NCBI RefSeq assembly: GCF_050947875.1
Contig: NC_134570.1
Coordinates: 209,217,750 to 209,281,749, forward strand
Source: Dermacentor variabilis
Taxonomy: Eukaryota > Arthropoda > Arachnida > Ixodida > Ixodidae
Length of the DNA stretch: 64,000 nt
Direction: 5' to 3'
Of this stretch, positions 44,697-55,853 are shown piece by piece. Numbering within the stretch: the stretch's first letter is position 1; each line of letters starts with the position of its first letter. The notes under the pieces are model-generated. The model had not been told where the DNA came from and searched no databases. It saw nothing but the letters and a program-made list of their open reading frames with translations. The position numbers and the translations under genes are program-made.

Positions 44697-45300
44697 AAAC
44701 ATTGCCTTATATGTTCGTTCCTGCGAGACGAGCGCCTAGGTCACGTATGTGGGGAAGGAGATATTGATCCGGAGTAGTGACAGCATTGAAAGCTCGGTAA
44801 TCACCACAAGGCCGCCAGTGGAGACTGTCCTGCTTTTTGAACCAGATGAAGAGGTGAAGATCAATTGCTAGAGGAAGGACGAATAACGCCGAGCTGAATC
44901 ATGTGTTCCAACTCATGGCAGGCGACCTACAACCTCCATCCAGCGATCCTCCGTGGCCGCGTGGCGAGCGGTGGGCCGGAGGTGGTGACATGATGCGTCA
45001 TCTTGTGTTTTATGGGCAGCGGATTGTTTCGGGGCTTCGCGAGTTGCGGCAACACAGCAAGTGCCTTGTCTTATGTTGAGACCAGCCGAGACGCACGGAT
45101 ACCAGATGAGGTGAGGTTTGACTGTAGGTCAAGCACATCGAGGGATGTGACGTTATCTTTTAGGCGCCGATCCCGAACACAGACATCTAGGTTGAAATAG
45201 CTGAGGAAGTCCGCTCCCGGTATGCCAAGGCTGACATCGGCGATCGCAACACCAATCTGTGCAAGTGCCGGAATGTGCAAGTGTGGACTTGCTGCGTTGG
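44697..45300 (-). pseudogene. Gypsy A Pol, 5' part (protease end and RT start)
   Basis: Minus strand: SLGIPGADFLSYFNLDVCVR is the usual end of a retropepsin. It is followed by a linker and RT fingers (ELEHMIQLGVIRPSSS; SPLHLVQK; CGDYRAFNAVTTPDQYLLPH) in shifting frames. The RT continues on the far side of gypsy B at 28657. The same orientation and exact complementarity of parts show one element split by B. Confidence 0.8.
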
Positions 45301-46290
45301 CGTTGGGGCCGTGACGGGAATGATAGACAGCTCGGCCTCCGATGTGAAAGGAGTAGGGTGCCAGTGATGCGGCCGACTACGAAGAATAAGTGTTTTGCAC
45401 GAGGGCCGCTGTCGCATGCCGCCCTCAGCGAGTGGCCGGTGCGTTTCCCATCCACGAACATGGCTGGCTGGAGCGACTTGCTAGTTCGCGAAAGTGACGG
45501 TGGTATCAGCACGAATGTCGCGGCAGGTCTCTAGGTGCGCTGCGAGTCTGTAAGGTGAATGGTTGAGCCTAATTTTGTCGTCAGTGCTGCCACCCATCGT
45601 CAGCTTCTCCGGTGCACTGGTAAGGTGGTCGACTGTTTCCTCCAAGTGCGAGAGTCGGTCTCCCGGCTCTGAGACTGTCGCAGCGGCCATAGGTAGCTGT
45701 GCCGGCGACCAGCAGTCGCATATGTGGTCAGCGAGTGCAGCTAGCCGATCGAGTTTCGTCTCGTCGGAAAGCCGCAGCACCATGCATGCGGACTCTGCGA
45801 GGCGCCGCAAGAGCAGCTCGGAAAAAATTAGAAGCTGGCTCACGTTTTTGGAGTGGCCACCCTGCAACTGACGAAACCGGTGCAAGAGTTGTGACGGTCA
45901 TTGTTGGGCGAGTTCTCCCAAGAGTAGCTGTTGGAGTCTACTCTGCAACGATGGCTCGAGACGCTCTAGGACCGTGCGTTTCAGGTCGTCACTTGATGTG
46001 ACCGAAGGCGTACCCGATAGCAAGTCGTCTATGGCATCGGTGATGCCTGATGCTAGCGGGGCGACAGCGACGACGTGCAGGAAACTTCTGTGTGAAGTGA
46101 TGCGCCGGAGTTGAAAACGGGCGTGTACTTGCATAAACCAAACTCAAGGATTCTTGTGGCGAAAGCTCAACCGTCATCGCGCAAGACTATGATGCCCTGA
46201 CGGCAAGCCAGCATGGCGTGTCACGCAAGTAAGCGCACGCTGATTCCTTTGGGCTGGCACATGCTACTTTGTGCGTCGTTATGTCGCCAC
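45301..46290 (-). pseudogene. Gypsy A Gag
   Basis: Minus strand, in two or more frames: VWFMQVHARFQLRRITSHRS and FLHVVAVAPLASGITDAIDD, then LKRTVLERLEPSLQSRLQQL, LLRRLAESACMVLRLSDETK and a charged tail. This is the capsid pattern of a gypsy family whose Gag begins W-F-x-Q-x-E/H-A-x-F. A tggcgac sequence on the minus strand at about 46280 might be the primer site. The 5' LTR could not be identified. Confidence 0.75.
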
Positions 46291-47134
46291 ATATTAACCC
46301 TGCGAGACCTATAAAAGATCGTCCATCTAACCTGATTCTCTTCTCAGTCTCCTTACACACCATACGAGCGCTTTAAATTAGTTAGTTTTCAAATCACTCG
46401 GCCATTTCACCCTGTACATTTTCGCAAAGTGTGTGCCTATCGTTGTGGCTTCCAAATACGCCTAACAGTAAGCCGCCAATCAATCCTTCCCTGGCACGCG
46501 CGCTTCTTTAGCTACTGTCGCAAGCTTTCTTCAACACAGCGCTGTCGTTAAATATAGCGGTCTCCGAGTGCTTTTTGCGGACTAACCTCACCGCTGTTTC
46601 TACAGTGCCTACTCTGACATCACTCTCTCGTGCTGGAACAAACACAAACCTTAAGTAGTCTCAGTCAAACACTAGTCCTTCTGTCGCTGTCCACTTCCGC
46701 TGATCGCGGGTATAGGGGCGTGGCTATGTATTTGCTCACATTCGCATGTAAGTCGTCGCTCTACGACACCGATTGTTAATCATCGCGTTCTAATTTTGTC
46801 GACAAGAGAACTAAGCTTCCTGAAATTATACTTTCGGCTTTAGCTGTGACCAATCATAAGACTAAATGGTCATGGCGGCACTGCCCTGACTAATCATAGA
46901 AGTGAACTGGCCCATGCGCCCGCATACCCCCCCCCCCCCCCCCACCTAGCTGTAGCACCCGCAATGTTTTTGCAGCAGCCATACATCGATCGGCCGCTCA
47001 TCACCAGAAACGGTTGTGCTTTTCAGTTTCCCTCGTTGCTCCGTGCACCTAAGTCCGTGTTGTGAGCCCGGGGCTATACTATAGTTACTTGACGATTACA
47101 TCGAGCCAATAGAGCGCATGACTTCATTGTTTTA
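46291..47134. other. Intron DNA with TATA/Inr-like site and poly-C run
   Basis: Around 46310-46350 (+) ctataaaag is followed some 30 bases later by tctcagtctcc, an arthropod-style TATA plus initiator spacing; what it would drive is unknown. A run of 17 C lies at 46927-46943. No gene is seen. Confidence 0.35.
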
Positions 47135-47141
47135 TATATAT
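47135..47141. repeat. TA-rich insertion site of gypsy C
   Basis: tatatat immediately before the 5' LTR of gypsy C. TA repeats also follow its 3' LTR, so the element probably inserted in a (TA)n tract. Confidence 0.6.
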
Positions 47142-47332
47142 TGTAACGAAGAAGAAGCGCTGGTTAGCCTGGCGTATCTCCAGCGTATGAAATGTAAAGA
47201 AGTCCCGGTTAGTCAGGCGCATCAGCAGCGCTTTAAGCTCGGGGCCGCTTCTGACTGCTCGCAGGGTTTTCCCTACCGCACTGAGTTCGACCTCTCGCTC
47301 CTTACGTACCATATCAATATACACCTTCACAT
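47142..47332 (+). repeat. Gypsy C 5' LTR
   Basis: About 190 bp from TGTAACGAAGAAG to near caccttcacat. The end is approximate. Compare 55398-55587. Confidence 0.75.
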
Positions 47333-47433
47333 CTGGTGGACAGTGTGGGGTACGACTCCATCAACGCTGGAACTTCGAAGCGGAACCCTTCAACCATCTA
47401 GGCCCATGCCGGACAGCCCAGCCTTCTCGAACC

Positions 47434-48622
47434 ATGCCTGACGATCCAACTCAATAAGCAGCAGTCGCTGCACCATCTGTCATCTGTCCTGGCGTGCAGC
47501 GTCAGCAGGATTCTGCTATTTTTGCGGGTACCGGTGATCAGCACGTCGAGGACTGGCTCGCCTCGTATGACAGAGTCAGCGCGCACAACAACTGGGATGC
47601 TCCGGTAAAAGTCAACAATTTAATTTTCTACTTCAGCAACGTTGCAGATTTGTGGTATCGTAAGCACGAATCCGCTATACCAACATGGTCGGCGTTCGAG
47701 ACCAACTTCACGGAAGTCTTTGATCGTCCTGCTGTCTGCAATCTCCAGGCCAAACAGCGCTTGCGCCGACGCACCCAGCAACCAGATGATAATTTCACAA
47801 GCTACATTGAAGACATCGTTATTCTGCAACAGAGTCGACGCAACGATGCCAGCAGCCTACAACATCAGGCATATCCTTAAGGGAAATGAGGACGACGCCT
47901 TTCAAATGTTGGTCGCCCGAAACCCCACCACAGTGTCTGTCGTCATTGCACTGGCTCAGAGTTACGACGAACTTTGAAGGCAGCGAGTAGTCACGTGACA
48001 TCTGTCCTCAGAATTTGCCGCTGTCTCAGATATGATGTTACATGTTGACGATTGGCTTCTAATGCACCAGATAAAGGAATTCGTACGAGAAGTAGCTCGG
48101 CAGCTTTCCCTGGTGCCTTTTACGAACGCGCAACCACACTCTCCATGGACACCGGGGCTACGGAACGTCAGCAAGGAGGAAGTCGCCGAGGGCCTGCCAG
48201 CTGTTATTCAACCACCTACCGTCGCGGTGCCCCTGACGTACACTGACGTCGCTGCAAGGCCACCCTTCGCTTCACGTCCACCTTTCCAATCTATTGCGCG
48301 ACCGCCCCCCCCCCCCCCCGATCCCTTCTCACCGCCTGGGCCACAGCTACCACGTCAGCCAAAGTCTTCGCACACTGTGCACAGCCGCCCAATTTGTTAC
48401 CATGGTGGTATTCCGGGACACCTTTTCCGCTTTCGTCGACGCCGTATGGTGCACATTTATGACCGCCGACCCATGAGCACTTACGCCCCTCGACAGCTAC
48501 ATTCTCTTGTGCCGCCGGATGAAACCCCTGTTGTCAACCATGCTCGTCGTTCCCCATCCCCACGCCGCCGCTCCATCTCACCGATGAGGCGCCGGCCAAG
48601 CCCTCTACCTCAGGGAAACTAA
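47434..48622 (+). pseudogene. Gypsy C Gag
   Basis: The ATG at 47434 begins MPDDPTQ but meets a TAA at once. The capsid follows: HVEDWLASYDRVSAHNNWDA, LWYRKHESAIPTW, LRRRTQQPDDNFTSYIED, then after a frameshift LKGNEDDAFQMLVARNPTTV. A TGA follows SYDEL (about 47976). The rest has QIKEFVREVARQLSLV, a Pro-rich part with a 16-base C run (48305-48320), a decayed CCHC (ICYHGGIPGHLFRF) and an R/S tail. It ends cag gga aac taa, a canonical -1 slippery heptamer (G GGA AAC) just before the stop, with pol in the -1 frame. Confidence 0.8.
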
Positions 48623-50746
48623 GTGTCGCAGTTCCTGAGGCGAGGACTGCGCTCCCTTCTATTTACCAAAGGCCTTGAAATAACCCCTTCAACTTCATTG
48701 AGATATTCGTCGAAGGAATTCGAACATTCGCACTGGTCGATACGGACGCAGCAATTTCGGTGTTACGCGCAGGACTCTGCTGACGAATAGGAAAAGTAAC
48801 GACGTCACTTTCCGGAGTGTATTTCAGTACTGCGTGCGCACAGCCTGTCGAACCATTGGGAGCCTGCAGTGCATGTGTTGTTATCAAGGAGTCGCTTCAT
48901 TTCATTGAATTTGTTGTGCTGCCGACCTGCTCAACGATGTTATCCTAAACTGGGATTTCCTTTCGTCAAACAATGCTATCATTGACTGTGCCCGCGCCGA
49001 GGTGGAGTTGTCTTTTCTTGCCGATGGAGCCATAGACCCAAGATCCTGTGACGTCTACAAAAATGCTTGTGGCCAAAGTTAGTCATATCCCGCCTCAGTC
49101 AGTCGCCGTCGTCTCCGTATCTTGCGCATCAGCACGCGACGCAACCATGCTATTCACGCCATGTGACATCTTCGAACGTCACCGTTCCCTTCCGTTGCCA
49201 TTTGCCGTCATCTCCATCAGTGCTGGCCTCGGTGTCATGTGTGTGTGTAATGTGTCTTCTCTGCGACTACTTTGCATCGCGGAGAGTGCCTCGGTTACGT
49301 GCAAACTGTGGATTCTTCAATGCTCTTCGATGCCCACGAAGACGCACATTCGACGTCCCTCGCCACCCTCGACAGTGCCAATTGACCGCCGTTGGAGTGC
49401 TTCCATCCGTCGATATCCGGTGATCTGGCAACCACAAAACGCGCTCAATTTATCAGCTTGCTACGCAAATGTATCGCCTCCTTCGACTGCCATCCACATT
49501 ATCTCGGCCGCACCACCACAGTATCGCACAGCATCGACCCCGGTTCAGACGCCCCACTCCGGCAGCGTCCTTACCGTGTCTCAGCTTCTGAACGCCGTGT
49601 CACCGACGAACAATTGAGCGATATGCTTCGGCGTGGCGTGATTCAGCCATCCCATAGCCCGTGGGCGCCGCCAATCGTCCTTGTAAAGAAGAAAAATTGT
49701 TCTATTCGCTTCTGCGTAAATTACAGACGGCTTAAAAATTTAAGCGCAAAGACGTATATCCCCTACCGTGCATAGACCCTACTCTTGAGTGTTTGCATGG
49801 TGCCGAGTTCTTTTCCTCTTTCGATTTGTGGTCTGGATATTGGCAGGTCCCCATGGCAGAGGCTGACCGCGCGAAAACTGCCTTCGTCACCCCGGACGGA
49901 TTATACGAATTTAGTGTCATGCCATTCGGCCTATGTAATTCGCCCACAAATTCGAGCGTGTGATGGGCAGTATCTTGCGCGGTCTCAAGTGGCACACGTG
50001 TTTGTGCTACTTAGATGATGTCGCTGTCTTCTCACCTGATTTCCCGACTCACCTCGAACGACTCAGAGAGGTTTAAGCTGCCTTACCAAGGCTGGCCTGC
50101 AGCTTAACATGAAAAAATGGTTATTTGCTACTCGTATGCTTATCATCTTCGGCCACGTCGTATCCAAAGAAGGCGTGCTTCCGGATCGTGCAAAGCGCTG
50201 TGCAGCTGCGGAGTTTTCCAAACCCACCAACCAGAAGACGCTATGCAGTTTCGTCGGCCTCTGAACCTAATTTCGCCGCTTTGTTAAGAACTTCGCTATG
50301 ACCATCGCCCCTTTGAATCAACTGCTGGCTGGAGACAACACCCTATCTGCCTGGTCCAAAGCATGCGATGTCGCGTTCACGACCCTTTGCCATCTGCTCA
50401 CCTCTCCTCCTATTTTATGATTTTTTGACCCCGCTGCCCCAGCTGAGGTCCATACAGATGCTACTGGAGCCGACCTTGGGGTGGTTCTTGCCCAACGCAA
50501 ACGTGTTATTGAGAAATACGTCGTTGCTTATGCTAGCCCCACGCTCACAAAGTCGGAGCTAAACTACTCTGTTACAGAAAAGGTGTGCTTAGCCATACTC
50601 TGGGCCCTTACGAAATTTTGACCTTACTTATACGGCCGCCAATTTGATGTAGTAACGGACCACCATACGCTGTGCTGGCTCTGCTCATTGAAAGACCCCT
50701 CTGGCTGCCTCCCACGCTGGGTGCTCCGTTTGCAACAGTATGATAT
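48600..50746 (+). pseudogene. Gypsy C Pol, part 1 (protease, RT, RNase H)
   Basis: The protease region (48600-49060) is badly decayed (FALVDTDAAIS-like). The RT is recognisable: [59 protein letters not shown].. and LCYLDDVAVFSPDFP (YLDD at about 50009). RNase H pieces follow ([37 protein letters not shown]). There are many stops and frameshifts. It is cut at 50746 by a solo LTR. Confidence 0.82.
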
Positions 50747-51162
50747 TGACACGTGTAGTTATCTTTATCGGGCGACCATGTTTCGCCGCTTAACAAATGT
50801 AATCGCACAGCGAGGGACGCGCCTGCATGTATCCGACGTTTCTGGAAAGTTATCGATGCTTCTACCCGGCTGTCTGTTGTCGCCGAACCTTGTGTTATCT
50901 GATTCCATCGCGTAACGCGAATGGTGTAGAACATTGTGGAAGGCACGCGGGTCCGAACGATTAGTCTGGAACATTCGACGACTGCTCTATAAAAGCCGAC
51001 GCGCTTGACCCGCTGATCAGATTTCCGACGATCGCCGACCGTGTTCGCCGCTATCGTTGTGCTATGAGTGTAGCCTGTTTTGTGGGCACAGGTTCGCCCA
51101 ATAAAAGCTAGTTTTGTATTCCACCGTACTGCTTCTTTCTTCACCGTCACTACCACGTGACA
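50747..51162 (+). mobile_element. Solo LTR of another gypsy family, inside gypsy C
   Basis: 416 bp, ends TGACACGTG...CACGTGACA, with 4-bp target duplication ATAT (50743-50746, 51163-51166). It contains ctataaaagccg (TATA box, about 50986) and cccaataaaagc (poly(A) signal, about 51100), so it is in plus orientation. No internal region remains: the two LTRs of the original element recombined. Excising it restores the RNase H reading frame of gypsy C. Confidence 0.85.
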
Positions 51163-51166
51163 ATAT

Positions 51167-52188
51167 CCAGGTCGCGTACGGCTCTGGACACAAGCGTGCC
51201 GATGCCGATGCTCTCTCCCGCTCGACCGTTTCACCTGACGCGCGAAGTCCTTGCCCACTCAACTTCGTCCTGTCAGTACTTGCCATCGATGACATGCGCT
51301 CTGAGCAGAGCAAAGACCCGTGGACTTTTTAGCTTTTGGAGTTTCTCGCTGATCCTGCCGCTGTTACAGCATCTAGGACTCTACGGCGGCAGGCGCATCA
51401 CTTTGTTGTTGGCGACCAACTCCTCTACCGTCGCAACTATCTCCCCGAGGGTCGGCAATGGCTCCTCGTAATACCGCGTCATCTTCGGGCTGATTTATAC
51501 TCATCGTTTCACACTGATTCCCAATGTGCACACGGTGGCGTGTTAAAAGCCTACAGCCGCCTTAGGCTCTGGTATTACTGGCCCGGCATGTACAAGTTTG
51601 TACGCAAGTACGTTCGCTGCTGCCTCGACTGCCAGCGCCGAAAGTCGGTCGCTACTTCCACTGCCGCACTTTTGCAGCCGCTTTCTTGTCCGTCCTGTCC
51701 TTTTGATATTGTTGGAATCTACCTTTACGGTCCGCTTCCTTGTACCGAGGCTGGGAACCGCTGGATTATTGTCGCAGGGGATCATCTCACACGCTAAGTA
51801 GAAACCGCTGCACTTCCATCTGCCACTGCCCAAGACGTTGGATCATTCATACTGCGGCATTTTGTTCTTCGTCACGGAGCCCCTCGCGAACTCCTTAGTG
51901 AACGAGGCCGTGCTTTTCTATCTGAAATTGCGATGTCGCTTCTGAAGGAGTGTCACTGCATCCACAGGACCACTAGCGCATACCATCCGCAAACTAAGGG
52001 GTTGACGGAACGTTTGAACCGTACTCTTGGCGACATGCTCGCCATGTACATCGCATCCGACGATTCCAACTGGGACGCTGTGCTTCCGTTTGTCATGTTC
52101 GCCTATAATTCTGCCACTCAATCCACCAATGTTCTTTGTTCCTTTTTCTTGCTGTACGGCGGCGAACCTTCCTGCACCATCGATACCA
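51167..52188 (+). pseudogene. Gypsy C Pol, part 2 (RNase H end, integrase)
   Basis: Begins QVAYGSGHKRADADALSRST, then the zinc-binding region HRFHTDSQCAH-type (YVRCCLDCQRRK), the core IVGIYLYGPLPCTEAGNRW (catalytic Asp is Tyr), LLSERGRAFLSE (Asp is Glu) and GLTERFNRTLGDMLAMYI (Glu kept). It ends at GGEPSCTIDT, where a LINE fragment is inserted (7-bp duplication gatacca at 52182-52188). The loss of catalytic residues confirms it is inactive. Confidence 0.85.
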
Positions 52189-54970
52189 CTTGGCTTGTAG
52201 CCAAAGTTTGCATCAAAGATCAACGTTGCAAACGATGCGGTGGCGCCCACGATTACAAAGCCTGCAAGAAAGATTTTGCTTGCTCTTATTGTGAAGGAGA
52301 CCATCCAGCGAGTTTCGGTGGCTGCCCCTTCCGTGCAAGCGCCTTACATCGTCCAGTGTCCTTCATTACTGGTCCCAAACCACAACCTACTGAGAAGACG
52401 ATACCTGGAAGTGACGAGTTCCCTGCGTAAGAGTCGGAAGTTGAGTTCCCTACGTTGGAGTAGTAAGTTCGTGGCCTGGTAACAAGCAACGTCAGCGAGC
52501 GACCTGACCTTAGCAAGACGGTAAAGTCCTCTTTGGGTGAGTTGCTTGTTCGATCTGCTTCACCCAAAAGTATCCAAGTTCCTCAGCGACCTGATCACAG
52601 CCAGACTCGACGACATGGAGGAGATTTCCTTGCCTCAAAAGCGATGAAGAAACCAGCTGCAGTGGCCAAGAGTCGGTCCCAGTCCGCACCTTTTGTTGAA
52701 ATTGTGAGGCAGTGGGTACCGCAAAATAAGGAGCTAAAGAATCGGGACCTGTCGGACTTTCTGCGAGTTTTGTTTGAAGTCCTGCATTCATATGTTCAAG
52801 CGATTCCGACTGGCACCCTGAAGAACTTTCTACAGCTCGTTCTTTCCTTTGAGCCCATGATTACTGCCTTCGCAGCGAACTTCATATTATAATATGACTA
52901 GTTTTCTTCAACCTCGTGCAATAAAAATCACCGAAAAGTGCCGTTTATTATGCAATGCAACTTCGCTGGGATTATAAGTCGTTTAGCAGAACTGAAATTA
53001 CTCTTGAAACAAACTTGTGTTCCAGTATTGGCCCTCTCGGAGGCTGGCCTACCAAGCGGGAGATCTTTGACTGGATATGTTGCCAGAATTGCAGCATAAA
53101 GTCATTTTCCGCAGGAAGTGCCACCCTTTACATACGAAGAGAGATTCATAATGTGGCTTTAAGCGTCACCGATCGGTGCACCGATAGTATTCAGGTAGCG
53201 GCTGTGTGGATACGGCTCGGCTTCCGAACTCTTTCTGTTGCATCCGTATACGTGCCTCCGAGGATGAAGGTAGCAATGGATTTGTTTATCCAGCAGATTT
53301 GTGACCGTTGCCCAGCGACCCGAATTATCTGCAGTGACTTCAATGCCCATCACTCTGTCTGGGGTGACAGGAACACAGATCCCGCGGACGCAAACTTGTA
53401 GAAGTTATCGACAGTTTGGACAACTGCGTGGCCAATAACGGAAGTCCCACTTTCTTCTGGCCTCCAGCCTCAGCCACATCTATAGAGCTAACAGTAAAGT
53501 TTCGTTCGTTCTCTGTCCTCGCTTCACCGCTCGAACTTGAAGCTTCTAGGACGATGATCGGCAGTTGTTGATGAAACGCAGGCAGGAAGCGATGAGATCA
53601 GATGTACAAGAAATATTTATAGGTAAACTTTTCTATATACATGGCCGGTAAAACAAATACATTACAAACTTGAACAATTGAGAAACAAAGTCTCACTCTT
53701 CGACTGTCTCAATGACTGTTAGAGCCCAGACTCGTTTTAACGCACATAGTACGGAGGCTCACTGATCTATCAGCAATCCTGATTTCAGCCAAGTCTGAGG
53801 GACAGCATGTCGTCCCGATTTTTATAGCCCAAATATACAAAGAAAAAAAAGGCGGTAGGGCCGTTGGCCCGTCCCACAGGTTCAGTTGCCAATCAGAGTC
53901 AACCGTTTGTTAAGCCACAACCCACAGGGATGGGCTTACTCTTAAAAATAAACATATTGGAAAACAAAGCTCTTTTCCTTCTTCGCCAAAACTCCGTTGC
54001 CCTCTGATTTCTCCGTAGTTAGTGACGGGCTCAGCAAAACACGCCAGGCCCGAACAAGTTATCGCTAGACCGTTTCAAATCCCAAGGGCGTCTCTGGGCC
54101 GCAACTGTCTCGGAAGCAGGGACATCGATACCACGTAGTGCGGCCGTACTCAAAGTTTGTCCGCGTGGGAGACTGATGGCCCTCCTTGTCCTTCAAACTT
54201 ATTGTCTACAAGACAAAGTTCTCCGAGTGCGTGTTTCCAAGACGCCGTCGTCCGAATGCACTCTTTACGTGTGCACCGCATTCCTACAGCGTGCACTGTA
54301 AGCTGGCCTTCGACACCACACCGGCAGTCGAACCCACCAACAAGGCTGGCGATTGCGTTCCGGACGCGTAGAAGATTAGGTCCATGCTCACTGCATGCGG
54401 AACGGGGTGAGAGTTGCTAAGCCCTTCTTAACCTCGGCGGCGCCTCCAATTAGTCAGGCACTCGGGAGCCACACTCACAATACCTTGTACAGCGGTCCCT
54501 TTCAAGGCTGGTCTGTGTAGACTCGTGTGACCGTCGGCGGACTGCCAACACCGTGCGCACAATGCCGACTTCCCGGAATCGGCACTCGCCCACCTGGCAC
54601 CTGCCGCGACGCGTCACCCAACACCGCGCGGTGCCTGTGACCCCACATAACACAGCAACTGTCGCCCGGCTGACACGGGGGCAAGTGAACCCCCTCTCTA
54701 TGCACAAAGCACGTGGCCGATTCGTGACACTTAAGAACCCGAACAATCAGAGCTACCTTACACTAACCTTGCATTCACCTGACGTCCATGTTAAGTGGTC
54801 GACTGCACGTGACCGCATGGGAAGTGATCACTATCCAATTTTAGTGTTTACTGCCGATTTCCATATACGCGGCTCTAAAATTAGCTAAGTTGTTAATTGG
54901 GACAAATACAGGGAGCAACTGCATGTGTTTCTTGTGGTATGTTTCAGGTGATGTTTCCGGTGTTTCTGGT
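52189..54970 (+). mobile_element. Internal fragment of a Jockey-like LINE
   Basis: Flanked by 7-bp target duplications gatacca (52182-52188 and 54971-54977). It starts inside ORF1 at zinc knuckles (CKRCGGAHDYKAC, CSYCEGDHPASFGGC). It runs into ORF2 endonuclease (FRTLSVASVYVPPRMKVAMD; IICSDFNAHHSVWG; LTLHSPDVH; RMGSDHYPI) and then ends, without RT, poly(A) or tail. It is split by a solo LTR at 53493-54762; joining across restores the endonuclease frame. Loss of the 3' end is unusual for a LINE. Confidence 0.78.
53493..54762 (-). mobile_element. Large solo LTR (1.27 kb) inside the LINE fragment
   Basis: Flanked by exact 5-bp duplications ctaac (53488-53492, 54763-54767). On the minus strand it starts TGTAAGGTAGC and ends near actttact. 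It holds a TATA-like gctataaaaatcggg in the second half, and no coding region. Five-base duplication and size suit an LTR of a BEL/Pao or gypsy element. No internal domain remains, and the family is not identified. Confidence 0.75.
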
Positions 54971-54977
54971 GATACCA

Positions 54978-55361
54978 TCCTACCCTCCAAGCCTGATTCA
55001 TCAGAATGTGTCCCTGTATCTCAAGCTGCGCAGCATGCTGAAGAATGTAGACAACTGGCCCGCTGTGTTACCACCGCAGATCAGACACACAAGAAGCTTC
55101 GTCGTGGTGGGCTTTGAACCCCCAAGCTTCCCTTCCCATTCATTGGTTTCGCTGTGGGTTTCATCTTTAGCTCCCGGCCTGTTTTCTAAGCTGCTCCCAC
55201 AATATATTGGACCTTACCGTGTCATTGCAAAAACTTCCCCCGTGAACTATGTCGTCGAGCCTGTGTCGCCGCCTTCTGACCAAAGACGTCGCCGTCACGA
55301 AACTGTTCATGTAGATCGGCTCAAGCCCTTCTACAATCCCTCTGTGCTACCTTATGCTTAG
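54978..55361 (+). pseudogene. Gypsy C Pol, part 3 (integrase C-terminus)
   Basis: Resumes after the duplication: LPSKPDSSECVPVSQAAQHA and EECRQLAR, then in another frame KLLPQYIGPYRVIAKTSPVN, YVVEPVSPPSDQRRRRHETV and HVDRLKPFYNPSV to a TAG. It matches the tails of B and D. The frame shifts near 55100. Confidence 0.85.
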
Positions 55362-55397
55362 ATCGCCAGGATGGCACCCATTTCTCCGAGGGACAAA

Positions 55398-55582
55398 TGT
55401 AATGAAGAAGAAGCGCCGTTTAGCCCGGCGCATCTCGAGCGTATGGAATGTAAAGAAGTGACGGCCAGTCAGGCGCATCACCAGCGGTTTTTTGCTCGGG
55501 GCCGCTTCTGACTGCTCGGCTTTTGCCTACAGCACCGAGTTCGACCTCTCACTCCTTACGTACTCTGTCAATAAACACTTTG

Positions 55583-55587
<5 letters not shown>
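55398..55587 (+). repeat. Gypsy C 3' LTR
   Basis: Starts TGTAATGAAGAAGAAGCGCC after the purine tract ccgagggacaaa. It contains caataaacac (poly(A) signal, about 55568-55577). It runs into (TA)n. Confidence 0.75.

Positions 55588-55643
<56 letters not shown>
55586..55643. repeat. (TA)n microsatellite between gypsies C and D
   Basis: About 29 TA units. It is the 3' flank of gypsy C and the 5' flank of gypsy D, consistent with both having inserted in TA repeats. Confidence 0.9.
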
Positions 55644-55646
<3 letters not shown>

Positions 55647-55779
55647 AGCGAAGAAGACTGGCGCGCCCTATGGACGCACTATCATCATCAGCCTGCCGAC
55701 GAAGAGGGGCTCGCGCTCTCGGTGTCTGACGCTCGACTGAGATGGTTGCGTTCCTAACTGCTGAATAAACCGCAATACA
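55644..55779 (+). repeat. Gypsy D 5' LTR
   Basis: TGTAGCGAAGAAGAC... to ccgcaataca, with gaataaaccg as poly(A) signal near the end. Confidence 0.85.
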
Positions 55780-55853
55780 TATTTGGTGGAGCTGTACTGG
55801 GTAGTACTTCCCGAACCACCCTGGAACTACGTAATCGAAAACTGCCGGCCATC

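Larger units (their letters stand above)
47142..55587 (+). mobile_element. Ty3/gypsy element C with nested insertions
   Basis: Same family as B and D: LTRs start TGTAA(C/T)GAAGAAGAAGCGC, and a tctggtgga site follows the 5' LTR. Gag and pol are degenerate. It carries a solo LTR (50747-51162) and a LINE fragment (52189-54970). Removing these leaves about 5.2 kb. TA dinucleotides flank both ends. Confidence 0.88.

Noticed and set aside
26291..46900. TATA site at 46310 as part of gypsy A's 5' LTR
   Set aside because: Orientation is opposite to gypsy A, and the region shows no similarity to A's 3' LTR at 25860-26453.
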